Assembly (NCBI RefSeq): GCF_000153185.1
Contig: NZ_CH724149.1
Coordinates: 386,789 to 450,788, forward strand
DNA from: Reinekea blandensis MED297
Lineage (GTDB): Bacteria > Pseudomonadota > Gammaproteobacteria > Pseudomonadales > Natronospirillaceae
DNA length: 64,000 nt
Direction of reading: 5' to 3'
Shown in pieces: positions 53,488-62,758 of this stretch. The translations under genes were made by a program, and so were the position numbers. The notes below the pieces were generated by a model that worked only from the letters and a program-made list of their open reading frames with translations, ran no database searches and was not told the DNA's origin. The stretch's first letter is position 1; every line of letters begins with the position of its first letter.

Positions 53488-54684
53488 ATGTCTATGAAAC
53501 GTCGTACCTTTATCAAAGCGGGGGCTGCATTGACTGCGGCCAGTGTTGCCCCGGCCATTGTTCGTGCTGAAGAAAAAGTCTGGCGCGTCGGTGGCTCTTT
53601 ACCAATGACCGGACCTTTCGCTACGGCCGGTCAGCTGGTGGCACCGGCATTGACCGATTTCACCATGATGGTGAACGATGCCGGTGGCATTGGTGGCAAA
53701 CCGATGAAAATTGAAGTCGAAGATTCCGGCTACATTCCAAAAAATGCGTTAGCGAACTTTGAACGCGCTTTGGCCGGTGGACCGCTGCACGGTTACTTTG
53801 GTGATTCAACCGGTTTTATGGAACTGGTGGGGCCGTCGCTGACCGGTGACAAAGCGGTCATGATGATGTCCACATCCTTTGCTTCGTCACTCGCCGATCC
53901 AGCCAAACGACCCTACCAGTTTATGGCCGGGCCGAGTTATCAGGACCAGGTGGAAATACTGCTGCGCGACATCGCTGACAAAGGCGGTGAAACCGTCGCG
54001 TTGATTTATTCCGACTCCGAATTTGGTCGCGACCCGATTCCGCATGCACGCAAAATCTGTGAAGCCCTGGGTCTTCGGATTGTGTTGGAAGAAGTCACCA
54101 AAACAGCCGGGGCTGACATTGAATCGCATGTAACTAAGCTGGCTCAGGCCAACCCGGAGTACGCCATCCTGCAGGGTTATGTCACCGGCGTTTGGCCGCA
54201 ATTGATTGGCGCCGCTCGCGCCTTTGGGTTGCCCACTCAGTTCATGGGTACCTTCTGGGGCATGGAAAAGGTCGTCGCCGACCGCGTCACCGATCAAGCC
54301 GGCCCGTTCCTCGATGGTTACCAGGGCGTTATGCCGTACCGCTATTTCTACGACATGGAAGACGCGCCTTACTACCAGGAAGTGAATGCCTGGAAGAAAA
54401 ACCAGAATCCGGATTTCCCCGGTTATATCGTCACCTGGGCACTGGAAGCTTACATCAACCTGTTGATCTGGAAGAAGTCGATGGAGATGACCATCGAAGC
54501 CGACAAGCCTATTACCGCCGACAACCTGATGGCGTCTATGCGTGCCATTAACGATTGGGATACCCGCGGCTTTTTCGGTAAACCGGTTTCGCTGGCTGAA
54601 CACAAGATCGGGCAGGGACGGGTGTATCGCTACAGCGCCGAGTCCAAACTCTTTACCCCGGTTTCTGATTGGATCGAAACCTGA
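53488..54684 (+). CDS. ABC transporter substrate-binding protein with Tat signal
   Basis: A 398-residue periplasmic binding protein. The signal peptide MKRRTFIKAGAALTAA contains the twin-arginine motif RRTFIK and an AxA-type cleavage site near VRA-EE, so it is probably exported folded. The mature part is a two-lobe type I fold (VGGSLPMTGPFATAGQL). Family members bind amino acids or organic acids; substrate not known. GAGGGG lies before ATG 53488; the frame upstream lies in the LivM gene end. Confidence 0.93.
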   Translation: MSMKRRTFIKAGAALTAASVAPAIVRAEEKVWRVGGSLPMTGPFATAGQLVAPALTDFTMMVNDAGGIGGKPMKIEVEDSGYIPKNALANFERALAGGPLHGYFGDSTGFMELVGPSLTGDKAVMMMSTSFASSLADPAKRPYQFMAGPSYQDQVEILLRDIADKGGETVALIYSDSEFGRDPIPHARKICEALGLRIVLEEVTKTAGADIESHVTKLAQANPEYAILQGYVTGVWPQLIGAARAFGLPTQFMGTFWGMEKVVADRVTDQAGPFLDGYQGVMPYRYFYDMEDAPYYQEVNAWKKNQNPDFPGYIVTWALEAYINLLIWKKSMEMTIEADKPITADNLMASMRAINDWDTRGFFGKPVSLAEHKIGQGRVYRYSAESKLFTPVSDWIET

Positions 54685-54739
54685 GTCGAAAGTTGGCCGA
54701 CTCAAAGTCCGCCCAATAACAATAAAACAGGACGATTGA

Positions 54740-55531
54740 ATGCTTCAGATTAACAACATCAACGTGAACTACCATCACGCTGTGCAGGTGTTGAAAGGGT
54801 TTTCTATCTCGGTCAAGCCCGGTGAGGTAACAGCCTTGCTGGGCGCCAACGGTGCCGGTAAGACCACGGTGCTGAAAGCGGCCTCCGGGCTTTTACCGCT
54901 GGAAAACGGCCACATTGAAGATGGCGATATTATCTTCGACGGTCACTCCGTGCGGCAGGTAAAGCCGCATCTTTTAGCGCGTAAAGGCCTGGTTCACGTG
55001 CGTGAGGGGCGGCGGATATTTGCCGAGATGTCGGTGGAAGATAACCTGAAAGCGGCGACCTATGCCTTAACCGGTCGCAAGGCAGGACAGGGAATCGATC
55101 AGGTGTATACCTATTTCCCACGGCTTCAGGAACGGTCGCGGCAGCTGGCCGGTCTGCTGTCAGGTGGCGAGCAGCAAATGCTGGCCATGGCGCGCGCCTT
55201 AATTGCGGAACCCAAGTTGATTCTGCTCGATGAACCGTCACTGGGCCTGGCCCCGAAGATGGTGGATGAAATCTTTGCCATCATCGCGCGAATCAACCGG
55301 GAACAGAACGTCAGTATGTTGCTGGTGGAGCAAAACGCCCGCGCTGCGTTTTCGGTATCGCATCAGGGCTACATTGTCGAAAATGGCAAGGTGGTGTTGG
55401 AAGGTCGGATCGACGAGTTGAAAGCCAACGAAGACATTCAGACGTTTTATCTGGGCATGGGCGACGCAGACGGTGAAAAGTCGTTCCGGGATGTTAAACA
55501 CTATAAGCGACGTAAGCGCTGGTTGAACTGA
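54740..55531 (+). CDS. Branched-chain-type ABC transporter ATPase (LivF-like)
   Basis: A 263-residue ATPase: Walker A GANGAGKT, signature LSGGEQQM, Walker B LILLDEP, and SLGLAPKMVDEIF typical of LivF. It partners the LivG-like ATPase. The C-terminal 25 residues are basic (HYKRRKRW), unusual for the family, and just precede the ligase start ten bases later. Confidence 0.93.
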   Translation: MLQINNINVNYHHAVQVLKGFSISVKPGEVTALLGANGAGKTTVLKAASGLLPLENGHIEDGDIIFDGHSVRQVKPHLLARKGLVHVREGRRIFAEMSVEDNLKAATYALTGRKAGQGIDQVYTYFPRLQERSRQLAGLLSGGEQQMLAMARALIAEPKLILLDEPSLGLAPKMVDEIFAIIARINREQNVSMLLVEQNARAAFSVSHQGYIVENGKVVLEGRIDELKANEDIQTFYLGMGDADGEKSFRDVKHYKRRKRWLN

Positions 55532-55540
55532 GGAACCAAG

Positions 55541-57343
55541 ATGGAATCGTATTACAGCCTGACGCAGATGCTGCAGATGAATGCGCAAGCCTACCCGGAC
55601 GACATTGCCCTGCGGCAGAAAAAACACGGTATCTGGCAACAGCAGACCTGGCAGGATTTCCTCAATGTCACTCAGGCTATCGCCGCCGGCTTGATTGAAC
55701 TGGGCGGGGATCGCGGCAGTCATATTGGCATTATCGCGGAAAACTGCGAGGAATGGGTGCTCGCCCAACTTGGGGTCAATTTCATGGGCGGTGTGGTCTG
55801 CGGGGTTTACCCGACCAGTCCATCAAACGAAGTGGTCTACCTGCTGAAAAGCGCGGATTGCACCATGGTGTTCTGCGAGGATCAGGAGCAGGTCGATAAG
55901 GTCTTGGCGATTGAAGACCAACTGCCGTTGCTGAAACACATCATCGTTTTTGATCCCAAAGGGCTAAACAACTACGACCACGATAAGCTGATCACGCTGG
56001 CCTCGCTTCAGGAGTCGGGCGCGCAGCGTTTGCAAACGGAACGTGACTGCGTCAACGAACGTCATGACCAACAACAGCCGGACGACACCGCGCTCATCGT
56101 TTTTACCAGTGGCTCAACCGGACCGCCGAAAGCCGCCATGATTTCCTATCGCAATATGTGGCACGAAATGCTGGTGATTCGTGACGCCATCGAAACGGAA
56201 CCCGGACTTAACCTGCTCAGCTATTTGCCGTTGTGTCACATAGCCGAACAGGCCATGTCGACGCTGAACCTGATGATCAACCGGGTCACGATAAACTTCG
56301 GCGAAAGCTTGCGTACCATCCGGACCGATCTGCAGGAAATCTCTCCGGACGTATTCTTTGGTGTCCCTCGGATCTGGGAGAAGATGCAAGCCGAAATCAG
56401 CGTGTTAGCGTCACGCAGTGGCAAGCTGCGCGGCTGGCTGATTCTGCGTGCCATGGACAAAGCCCGGGACCTGGGCGAGGTGCTGCCGGTCAATTGGTCG
56501 GTATCGCAAAAGCTCAGCTATGCCTTTTGGAATGCTGTGGTGTATCAACATTTGCGTGCCTATCTCGGGCTGGCGCGATGCCGCTTTGCCATGACCGCTG
56601 CAGCGCCGATTTCGCCCTCGTTGTTGTCGCAAATGCGTGGCATGGGCATTCGTATTTGTGAGATCTTCGGGATGACCGAAACCACCGGCGCGGCCACCAT
56701 TCAACCGTGGCACATGAACTCCGAAGGCCGTGTCGGGCAGCCCTGCACCGGTGTGGACTGTAAAGTCGCTGAAGACGGTGAGTTGCTGGTTAAAGGAGGC
56801 ATTATCTTTAAAGGCTATTACAAGAATGAAGAAGCCACCGCTGAAACCATTGAGGACGGTTGGCTGCATACCGGCGACATCGCCAAAGCACATACCGATG
56901 GCTCCTTCAGTATTGTCGATCGCAAGAAAGACATCATGATCAATGCCGCCGGTAAAAATCTGTCACCGAGCCTGATTGAAAACACCGTAAAGGCGTCGGC
57001 CTTTATCAAAGAATGCATTGTTATTGCTGATCAACGGCCTTATGTCACAGCACTGCTGCAGATCGACCCGGACTCCGTGCCAACCTGGGCCGAGCAACAT
57101 AATGTCAGTTACACCACGTTTAAATCTCTGACGCAATTGCCAGAGGTCCGCGAGCTGATCGCGGAAGAAGTTGAAAAAGCCAACACCCAGTTGGCACGGG
57201 TCGAGCAGATTAAAACGTTCTATCTGTTACCCAAAGAACTCGATCACGATGATGGTGAAGTGACAGCGACGATGAAGGTACGGCGTAAAAACATCGCTGA
57301 GCAGTACCAGCGGGAAATCGAAGGGCTATATGGCAGCGCTTAG
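55541..57343 (+). CDS. Long-chain-type acyl-CoA synthetase (AMP-forming)
   Basis: A 600-residue adenylate-forming ligase. AMP-binding motif TSGSTGPPKAAMISY, MTETTGA, and the hinge region GWLHTGDIAKAHTDGSFSIVDRKKD are present. It converts a carboxylic acid, ATP and CoA to acyl-CoA. FadD or long-chain type is suggested by size and the FGESLRTIRTDLQEISPDVFFGVPRIWEKM block. Encoded in the transporter operon, it probably traps the incoming acid, as known for such transporter-ligase clusters. It overlaps the next gene by 14 bases. Confidence 0.93.
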   Translation: MESYYSLTQMLQMNAQAYPDDIALRQKKHGIWQQQTWQDFLNVTQAIAAGLIELGGDRGSHIGIIAENCEEWVLAQLGVNFMGGVVCGVYPTSPSNEVVYLLKSADCTMVFCEDQEQVDKVLAIEDQLPLLKHIIVFDPKGLNNYDHDKLITLASLQESGAQRLQTERDCVNERHDQQQPDDTALIVFTSGSTGPPKAAMISYRNMWHEMLVIRDAIETEPGLNLLSYLPLCHIAEQAMSTLNLMINRVTINFGESLRTIRTDLQEISPDVFFGVPRIWEKMQAEISVLASRSGKLRGWLILRAMDKARDLGEVLPVNWSVSQKLSYAFWNAVVYQHLRAYLGLARCRFAMTAAAPISPSLLSQMRGMGIRICEIFGMTETTGAATIQPWHMNSEGRVGQPCTGVDCKVAEDGELLVKGGIIFKGYYKNEEATAETIEDGWLHTGDIAKAHTDGSFSIVDRKKDIMINAAGKNLSPSLIENTVKASAFIKECIVIADQRPYVTALLQIDPDSVPTWAEQHNVSYTTFKSLTQLPEVRELIAEEVEKANTQLARVEQIKTFYLLPKELDHDDGEVTATMKVRRKNIAEQYQREIEGLYGSA

Positions 57344-57596
57344 CAGCTTGATGGGTCTGGGTCAGAAAAGTCAGGCCATGCTGGCGGAGATCGGCATAGT
57401 CGATACAGAACGCTTTCTGGCCAGTGACCCATTTGAACTGTACCGGGCAATGGCTGAAGCCGGCGTCCCGGTCAGCTTGAATCTGCTCTACGCCATGATT
57501 GGCGCGCAGGAGCAGTGTCACTGGCAGCAAGTTAAGCGTGAGCGACGGCTGGATATCCTGATGCGCCTTGAGGATATGGGGATAGCGGTGAAATAG
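57330..57596 (+). CDS. TfoX C-terminal domain protein
   Basis: An 88-residue protein matching the C-terminal TfoX/Sxy domain (LGQKSQAMLAEIGIVDTERFLASDPFELYRAM and NLLYAMIGAQEQCHW). The N-terminal TfoX domain is missing, as in many short homologues. TfoX proteins influence competence in relatives; the short form has no known role. It overlaps the ligase, so is in the same operon. Confidence 0.85.
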   Translation: MAALSSLMGLGQKSQAMLAEIGIVDTERFLASDPFELYRAMAEAGVPVSLNLLYAMIGAQEQCHWQQVKRERRLDILMRLEDMGIAVK

Positions 57597-57734
57597 CGGG
57601 CAGTCACCGAATTGCCACGTCCTTTCATTCTGTACCCTACCGTTCCGGTTCCGAAGACCGCAGTGCAGGGAATTACTGTGGGTTAGCAATGAGTTATCAT
57701 CTCTGTCTTACCGTCCCCATCCGTTAGGCATATC

Positions 57735-58151
57735 ATGAAGCAGACGATCGTTCACATTGCACTCGTTGTGAGAGATTACGATGAAGCCATCGACTTTTAC
57801 GTAAACAAACTCAAGTTTGAGCTGATTGAAGACACCTATCAGCCGGAACAGGACAAACGTTGGGTGGTGGTTGCACCGCCAAACTCTCATGGGGTTACGT
57901 TATTGCTCGCCAAAGCGTCGAAACCCGAGCAACACAGTTTTATTGGTAACCAAGCCGGTGGACGCGTCTTTCTGTTTCTAAACACCGATGATTTCTGGCG
58001 TGATTACGAACGTATGACTTCGATTGGTATTCATTTTGTTCGCGAGCCTTCTGAACAGGATTACGGAACGGTGGCTGTTTTTGAAGATTTGTATGGGAAC
58101 TTGTGGGATCTTCTTCAGCTGAAACCTGACCACCCTATGGCCAAAAGGTAG
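57735..58151 (+). CDS. VOC-family (glyoxalase-like) protein
   Basis: A 138-residue VOC domain: IVHIALVVRDYDEAIDFYVNKLKFEL and TVAVFEDLYGNLWDLLQ, with conserved His and Glu/Asp metal ligands. Many such proteins are dioxygenases, resistance proteins or isomerases; the exact role is unknown. It begins a run of small single-gene enzymes. Confidence 0.88.
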   Translation: MKQTIVHIALVVRDYDEAIDFYVNKLKFELIEDTYQPEQDKRWVVVAPPNSHGVTLLLAKASKPEQHSFIGNQAGGRVFLFLNTDDFWRDYERMTSIGIHFVREPSEQDYGTVAVFEDLYGNLWDLLQLKPDHPMAKR

Positions 58152-58206
58152 TTTACAGGCAGGGAGTGTAGGGGGGCTGCTGGGAAAAACCAGATTAAGG
58201 GATGAT

Positions 58207-58986
58207 ATGAACAAACCCGAACACCTCAGTAAAGAAGTCGGCGATCAGTTTGCCGATAAGAGTGTCGTCGAAAACTATGGGTATCGACCTCAATACAGCC
58301 AAGCGGTAATTGATATCTTGTCTGACCAAGGTCGCGGGACTTCAATGTCCGTGCTGGACATCGGCTCCGGGACCGGGGAAGTTTCGATTCCGCTGGCAGA
58401 CAAAGGCCATTCGGTTATTGGCGTCGACCCCTCTGCGGCGATGGTAAAGGCCGCGAGAGCAAAGGGCTCAACCGCTGAGTTTGTAAACTCATACATTGAG
58501 GAGTTTTCCTCAAATCAGCGGTTTGATCTGTTGGTCGCCGCCAACAGCATTCATTGGCCGGATTGGTCTGTCACGTTTCCCCTGCTCAAAAGGTTAGCAA
58601 AACCGCACACCAAGCTTGCCATAGTCACCGGTGGCGATCTGGTGGTAGAAGGCATTAAAGATGATATCCTTCAGATTATTCAAAAATACTCGACGACACG
58701 GAACTTTAAACCCTATTCGATCGTCAAACTGCTCCAGGAGCAGGGTTTCATTTCAAATGTAACTGCCATTGACCTTCCAGGCGAAGCTCTCACCCAACAC
58801 ATCGATGAGTATGTTGCCTCTTTTCATGCCAGAAACGGCTTCAGTCTTGAGCGGATGGACACAGATCAGGCACGAGCCTTTGGCACTGATATCAGGCAAG
58901 TGTTAACAGACTACGGGTTCGAAAACGAAGTGACTGGCAATGTCTTTTACAGCGTCACCTTCGCAGACATCGAGTCGCCCGAATGA
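58207..58986 (+). CDS. Class I SAM-dependent methyltransferase
   Basis: A 259-residue methyltransferase with VLDIGSGTGEVSIPLADKGHSVIGVDPS as SAM-binding motif I and DLLVAANSIHWPDW as motif II/post-II. Substrate unknown. It follows the VOC gene by 55 bases. Confidence 0.9.
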   Translation: MNKPEHLSKEVGDQFADKSVVENYGYRPQYSQAVIDILSDQGRGTSMSVLDIGSGTGEVSIPLADKGHSVIGVDPSAAMVKAARAKGSTAEFVNSYIEEFSSNQRFDLLVAANSIHWPDWSVTFPLLKRLAKPHTKLAIVTGGDLVVEGIKDDILQIIQKYSTTRNFKPYSIVKLLQEQGFISNVTAIDLPGEALTQHIDEYVASFHARNGFSLERMDTDQARAFGTDIRQVLTDYGFENEVTGNVFYSVTFADIESPE

Positions 58987-59038
58987 TCATAATCGGTGAA
59001 GCTGCGTAGATTTGAGTTATTAAAAGGACAGGCACCCC

Positions 59039-59503
59039 ATGAATGACCTTAGCTTTATAGGTTTTGATCAGGTGGACGTTGACGGTTTGCTGAGCATTGT
59101 CAACGAAGACGCCCTCAGGACTCATCTGATTGACCATCCCTACTACGACCGTGAAAGTCTGAAAGCCTGGATGGATGAAAAAGTGAAAGTCGATTCGATG
59201 CCCGGTTGCCGGGTGCGGGCTGTCTTTGTCGATGAAGAGTTGGCAGGGTGGTGTGGTATCCAACCCGATGATCAGGGCTTCGAGTTGGCGATTGTGATTT
59301 CTCAGCGGTTCTGGGGTATTGGTATTGCCATTTACAAGACGCTCATCGGCTGGGCGAAAGAACTCGGGCACAAGGAAGTTCTGTTTCATCTGCTTGATAG
59401 TCGGCCGGAATATCAGGCGTTAAACAAAATGGCGAGCAAAGTTTATAAAACAGAGCAGTTAGGGCGGCGTTTTACAACCTACTGTATTCCGCTTGAAAGG
59501 TAG
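59039..59503 (+). CDS. GNAT-family N-acetyltransferase
   Basis: A 154-residue protein of GNAT fold: AGWCGIQPDDQGFELAIVISQRFWGIGIAIYKTLIGWAKELGHKEVLFHLLDSRPEYQALNKMA. Motif A is present but less canonical (QRFWGIGIA). Substrate unknown. It precedes an APH-type gene by 40 bases; the pair might act together. Confidence 0.78.
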   Translation: MNDLSFIGFDQVDVDGLLSIVNEDALRTHLIDHPYYDRESLKAWMDEKVKVDSMPGCRVRAVFVDEELAGWCGIQPDDQGFELAIVISQRFWGIGIAIYKTLIGWAKELGHKEVLFHLLDSRPEYQALNKMASKVYKTEQLGRRFTTYCIPLER

Positions 59504-59543
59504 GATAGTCAAGCAGGCAGTTCAATCATTTAAAGAGAACTTC

Positions 59544-60353
59544 ATGAAATTAAAAAAGATTGCTGAAGGGAATACGGCCGAAGTATTTTCTCTGGAACCG
59601 GGAAAGGTTATTAAGCTTTATCATGTCGGCTATCCTGCTGATGAAGCAATAAAAGAAGCGGAAAAGTGTGAGGTGGCATTTAAGCAAGGGCTGCCAACAC
59701 CGCGTGTTATCGACTTGACGACGATGGATGGGCGGCAGGGCATTGTGTTCGATGAATGCTCAGGACCAACCATGGAAGCGCGATTGCGTGACCATCCCAC
59801 TGATATAGATTTGATGGCAAAGACATTTGCGCAGTTGCACCACCAAATACACGATTGCTCTGGTATGGGGTTGCCGACCACGCAAGAGCGCACAGGTATG
59901 AAAATCTCGCACGCTCAGATACTGGATGAGAAAACGAGAAGCGCATTACAGGCAGAACTGAGTCAACAGCCCGGTGAAACGCACTTCTGTCATGGCGATT
60001 TTCATCCGGGCAATGTTTTGCTGACAGAGAAGGGGCCGGTTCTCATTGATTGGGTTGACGCCACCATGGGGTCTCCAGTGGCCGATGTGGCGCGCACCCT
60101 GATGTTAATCCGATACAGTGAAATCCCTGCCGAGCCGACCGAAGCGTTGGCGTTCAACCGCATGAAGGATGCGTTTCTGGATGCGTATTTGGCTCACTAC
60201 ACGTCACTCAGAGCGTTTCCTGAACAAGCGATGGACCGCTGGTTGCCACTTATTTCTGCGGCCCGCTTGTCTGAGAATGCCACAGGACCCGATCAAACCA
60301 AGGCGATTCTGAGTCTTGTTGAAACGTCGATTGACCGGTCCCTGAATGGTTAG
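59544..60353 (+). CDS. APH-family phosphotransferase
   Basis: A 269-residue kinase-like enzyme: CHGDFHPGNVLLTEKGPVLIDWVDA carries the catalytic Asp and DxD-type metal site. ATG 59544 has AGAGAAC upstream; a longer frame from 59493 is unlikely. Members phosphorylate aminoglycosides, choline, or sugars; substrate unknown, so no resistance is claimed. Confidence 0.85.
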   Translation: MKLKKIAEGNTAEVFSLEPGKVIKLYHVGYPADEAIKEAEKCEVAFKQGLPTPRVIDLTTMDGRQGIVFDECSGPTMEARLRDHPTDIDLMAKTFAQLHHQIHDCSGMGLPTTQERTGMKISHAQILDEKTRSALQAELSQQPGETHFCHGDFHPGNVLLTEKGPVLIDWVDATMGSPVADVARTLMLIRYSEIPAEPTEALAFNRMKDAFLDAYLAHYTSLRAFPEQAMDRWLPLISAARLSENATGPDQTKAILSLVETSIDRSLNG

Positions 60354-60544
60354 TGGCTCCACATGAACGACGAACAACGACGCTTCTGGAAGGGCTCAAC
60401 CCAACCCGTAGGGCCGAATTAAAACCATTTAAGCCATCGTTATCACTTGCTATGGTGGAACAACCACGATTCGCGCGTTCTGCCTTGCCGGAAATGGTTT
60501 TAATCTCGGCAGAATAGACAGAAAGAGTGTTAACAGGCCCTGGT

Positions 60545-61000
60545 TCAGACCAACGGGACATGTTGCTTCGCCCGTTGCAACAACCGTCCAATCATCACAA
60601 TCACCAAGGTCCCCACCAACACCGGTGTTACCAGGAATAGCCAGCTCTGACCGGACAACATAATCAGAATCGGATTGGCGCCAGCCGGTGGGTGTGTCGT
60701 ACGCGTCAGGAGCATACCGCTGACACCGGCACCGGTCGCCACGGCCAGGGTGATGGCATTAATCGGCAGGTATGTTACGAACAGGACACCAATCAACGCT
60801 GTCAGCAGGTGGCCGACGATAACGTTTTTCGGTTGTGCAAGCGGACTGTCCGGAACCCCAAAAACCAGCACGGCCGTAGCACCAAATGGTGCCATCAACA
60901 GCGCCAGTCCACCGGTTGATGTTTCAAATAAAGACAACAAGCCGATAGACAGGGCAGCACCCAGGCCCGCAAACAGGGCGGTTAACAGTTTTTTTATCAT
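60545..61000 (-). CDS. HPP-family membrane protein
   Basis: A 151-residue inner-membrane protein with four helices and the family signature THPPAGANPILIML. HPP-family proteins transport nitrite in some cyanobacteria and chloroplasts, so nitrite uptake is possible but not shown for this one. It diverges from a TetR regulator across a pair of operators, so it is likely repressed by that regulator. GGAGATC precedes ATG 61000. Confidence 0.88.
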   Translation of the reverse strand: MIKKLLTALFAGLGAALSIGLLSLFETSTGGLALLMAPFGATAVLVFGVPDSPLAQPKNVIVGHLLTALIGVLFVTYLPINAITLAVATGAGVSGMLLTRTTHPPAGANPILIMLSGQSWLFLVTPVLVGTLVIVMIGRLLQRAKQHVPLV

Positions 61001-61012
61001 TGAGATCTCCAG

Positions 61013-61058
61013 GTAGACAATTCGGTCTACTTTTCAGGGTAGACAAAATTGTCTACCC
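61013..61058. promoter_or_regulatory. TetR operators (two palindromes)
   Basis: Site 1 is GTAGAC-AATTCG-GTCTAC (61013-61030). Site 2 (61037-61058) has ten-base arms GGGTAGACAA and TTGTCTACCC around AA. The shared GTAGAC/GTCTAC half sites between divergent HPP and TetR genes are a typical TetR autoregulation arrangement. Confidence 0.85.
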
Positions 61059-61088
61059 TTGTCAATAAGTACTCTGGGGTGAGCAAGA

Positions 61089-61640
61089 ATGAGCAAGCGA
61101 CAACAACTGATGGACACGGCGCTGGAGCTGTTTTACCGCCATGGTGTCCGGGCGATTGGCATAAACGAAGTATTGAAGGCATCTACGGTCGCCAAGCGCA
61201 CGCTGTACAGTCACTTCGACAGCAAGGACGAATTGGTGCTGGCGGCACTGCAATGTCGTCACGACACGTTTTTAAGTTGGCTGGAAAGCAACATTGAACA
61301 ATCCTCGTCAAACGACGAGATGATTCAAAAGCTCTTTGCTGCACTGAGGCGTTGGTTCCGCAGCGACGACCCAACATTGGGAGCGTTCCGTGGTTGCTTT
61401 TTTATCAATACATCGGCGGAGTTCAGCGATCCGGACAGTCCGATCAGTCAGGCTTGTCGTGCGCATAAACGTGACGTTCGCAAACTCATTGGTCGGCACT
61501 TGCCTAGAGCGGATGAGTCACTGGCTGATACGATTTTTTTGCTTAAAGAAGGTGCCATTACGACGGCGTATCTGACTGGCGATGGTGACCAGGTGGTTGA
61601 ACAGTGTCTGTCGGCGTTACAGGGGTTGGTATCGACTTGA
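61089..61640 (+). CDS. TetR-family regulator
   Basis: A 183-residue repressor: HTH in the first 50 residues (RAIGINEVLKASTVAKRTLYSHFDSKDELVLAAL), and a C-terminal ligand-binding helical bundle with a FRGCFFINTSAEF segment. Start ATG 61089. Controls itself and the HPP gene through the operators at 61013-61058. Ligand unknown. Confidence 0.93.
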   Translation: MSKRQQLMDTALELFYRHGVRAIGINEVLKASTVAKRTLYSHFDSKDELVLAALQCRHDTFLSWLESNIEQSSSNDEMIQKLFAALRRWFRSDDPTLGAFRGCFFINTSAEFSDPDSPISQACRAHKRDVRKLIGRHLPRADESLADTIFLLKEGAITTAYLTGDGDQVVEQCLSALQGLVST

Positions 61641-61891
61641 GTGCAGCGCGTTTAACTGAGTCGTGGCCCTCCTTGTGGATTGTGAAGGTATGTCGTCAAT
61701 GAACACCGATCGGCCACCTCGGCAGTCGTGAAGGGGGCGTCGGTCAGATAAAGACGTGTTTAGCAATGTGATGGAGTCTGAGCTTTTTACTGTCACAGTC
61801 ATGCTAAATTGAATCGCTTTTGAAACTTTATTGAACAGATGCAACACCTTTCTAGACACCATAAAGAATGAACAACTCGGAGGTTATTCTT

Positions 61892-62551
61892 ATGAAAACG
61901 TCAGTGTTCTGGTGTGGGTTTCTTTTTTCTGCCATTCCCGTATGCCTCATGGCGAGCGACGTTGATATTCCGCACCAGTTTTCAGCGGGTACACCGGCCA
62001 TCGCTGCGCAAGTAAATGAAAATTTCTCGGAAGTCGAAGCGGCCGTCGATGATAATCAGGTGCAAATCACCGCAATGCAGTTGGAAATCGAAGCGCTTGA
62101 AGACGAAAACAAACAACTGCAAAAAGAAATCGACGAACTGCGTAACGCGCAGCCCTCAACTGTCGCCATGCCGATTTTTCCGCGCAGTTTTGGTCCGGGT
62201 ACTAACTACATAGACGATTATGATATGGATGGCAATAAAGGTGTATTTACCATCGAGTTTAACGTCGTTGTCGATCCGGACACCTTTGTCGCAGGCACCA
62301 ATGTTCTGGTGAGCGGTGCCGGCGGAGTTGGCAGCGGAACCATCGAATGGACCGATAATAATTCGACCTTAACGTTTCGGACAACCGAAGACTTTGCCAC
62401 CATCAGTCCCTGCTTTTCAGGTGGCCTGACACTCACCATTCTTGGCAGCGGGGAACTTGTGCCGCAAGACATGCATGGTAAAGCCATTGATGGCGACAAA
62501 GATGGGTTGCCGGGTGGCGATTTTAGCAATACCTATGATCTGATTTGCTAA
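61892..62551 (+). CDS. Secreted coiled-coil protein with Ig-like (Big_5/SbsA) domain
   Basis: A 219-residue exported protein: signal peptide MKTSVFWCGFLFSAIPVCLMA, then a short helical coiled coil (VQITAMQLEIEALEDENKQLQKEIDELRNA) preceded by a VNENFSEVEAA stretch, and a C-terminal beta domain with KGVFTIEFNVVVDPDTF, GTIEWTDNNSTLTFRT and HGKAIDGDKDGLPGGDFSNTY, which fits the Big_5/SbsA Ig-like pattern. GGAGG precedes ATG 61892. It is followed by a tiny lipoprotein gene 12 bases later, so they are likely a two-gene operon acting at the cell surface. Confidence 0.8.
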   Translation: MKTSVFWCGFLFSAIPVCLMASDVDIPHQFSAGTPAIAAQVNENFSEVEAAVDDNQVQITAMQLEIEALEDENKQLQKEIDELRNAQPSTVAMPIFPRSFGPGTNYIDDYDMDGNKGVFTIEFNVVVDPDTFVAGTNVLVSGAGGVGSGTIEWTDNNSTLTFRTTEDFATISPCFSGGLTLTILGSGELVPQDMHGKAIDGDKDGLPGGDFSNTYDLIC

Positions 62552-62563
62552 GTCGGAGGCACA

Positions 62564-62704
62564 ATGAAACGACGATTTAGTAATATCTCAGTTATGCTGT
62601 TGATGTTTCTGGCACTCGGTTTCATCGCCGGATGCAATGAACAAGGTAACCAGCCGGAAAGCACTTGGGGCACCATGGTCTGGGACGAGAGTGAATGGCA
62701 GTGA
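62564..62704 (+). CDS. Small lipoprotein, 46 residues
   Basis: A very short gene with a good ribosome-binding site (GGAGG four bases before ATG 62564). It encodes a signal peptide with lipobox FIAGC followed by only about 24 residues ending in TWGTMVWDESEW. Trp-rich WGTMVWD-type ends occur on some secreted proteins with Ig-like domains, so this could be a small lipid-anchored partner of the preceding protein. Confidence 0.65.
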   Translation: MKRRFSNISVMLLMFLALGFIAGCNEQGNQPESTWGTMVWDESEWQ

Positions 62705-62758
62705 TCGAGTCACTGCCTCTCGTTTGTGCTGTATGCGCTGGTTGAGCATGCCTCCCGG

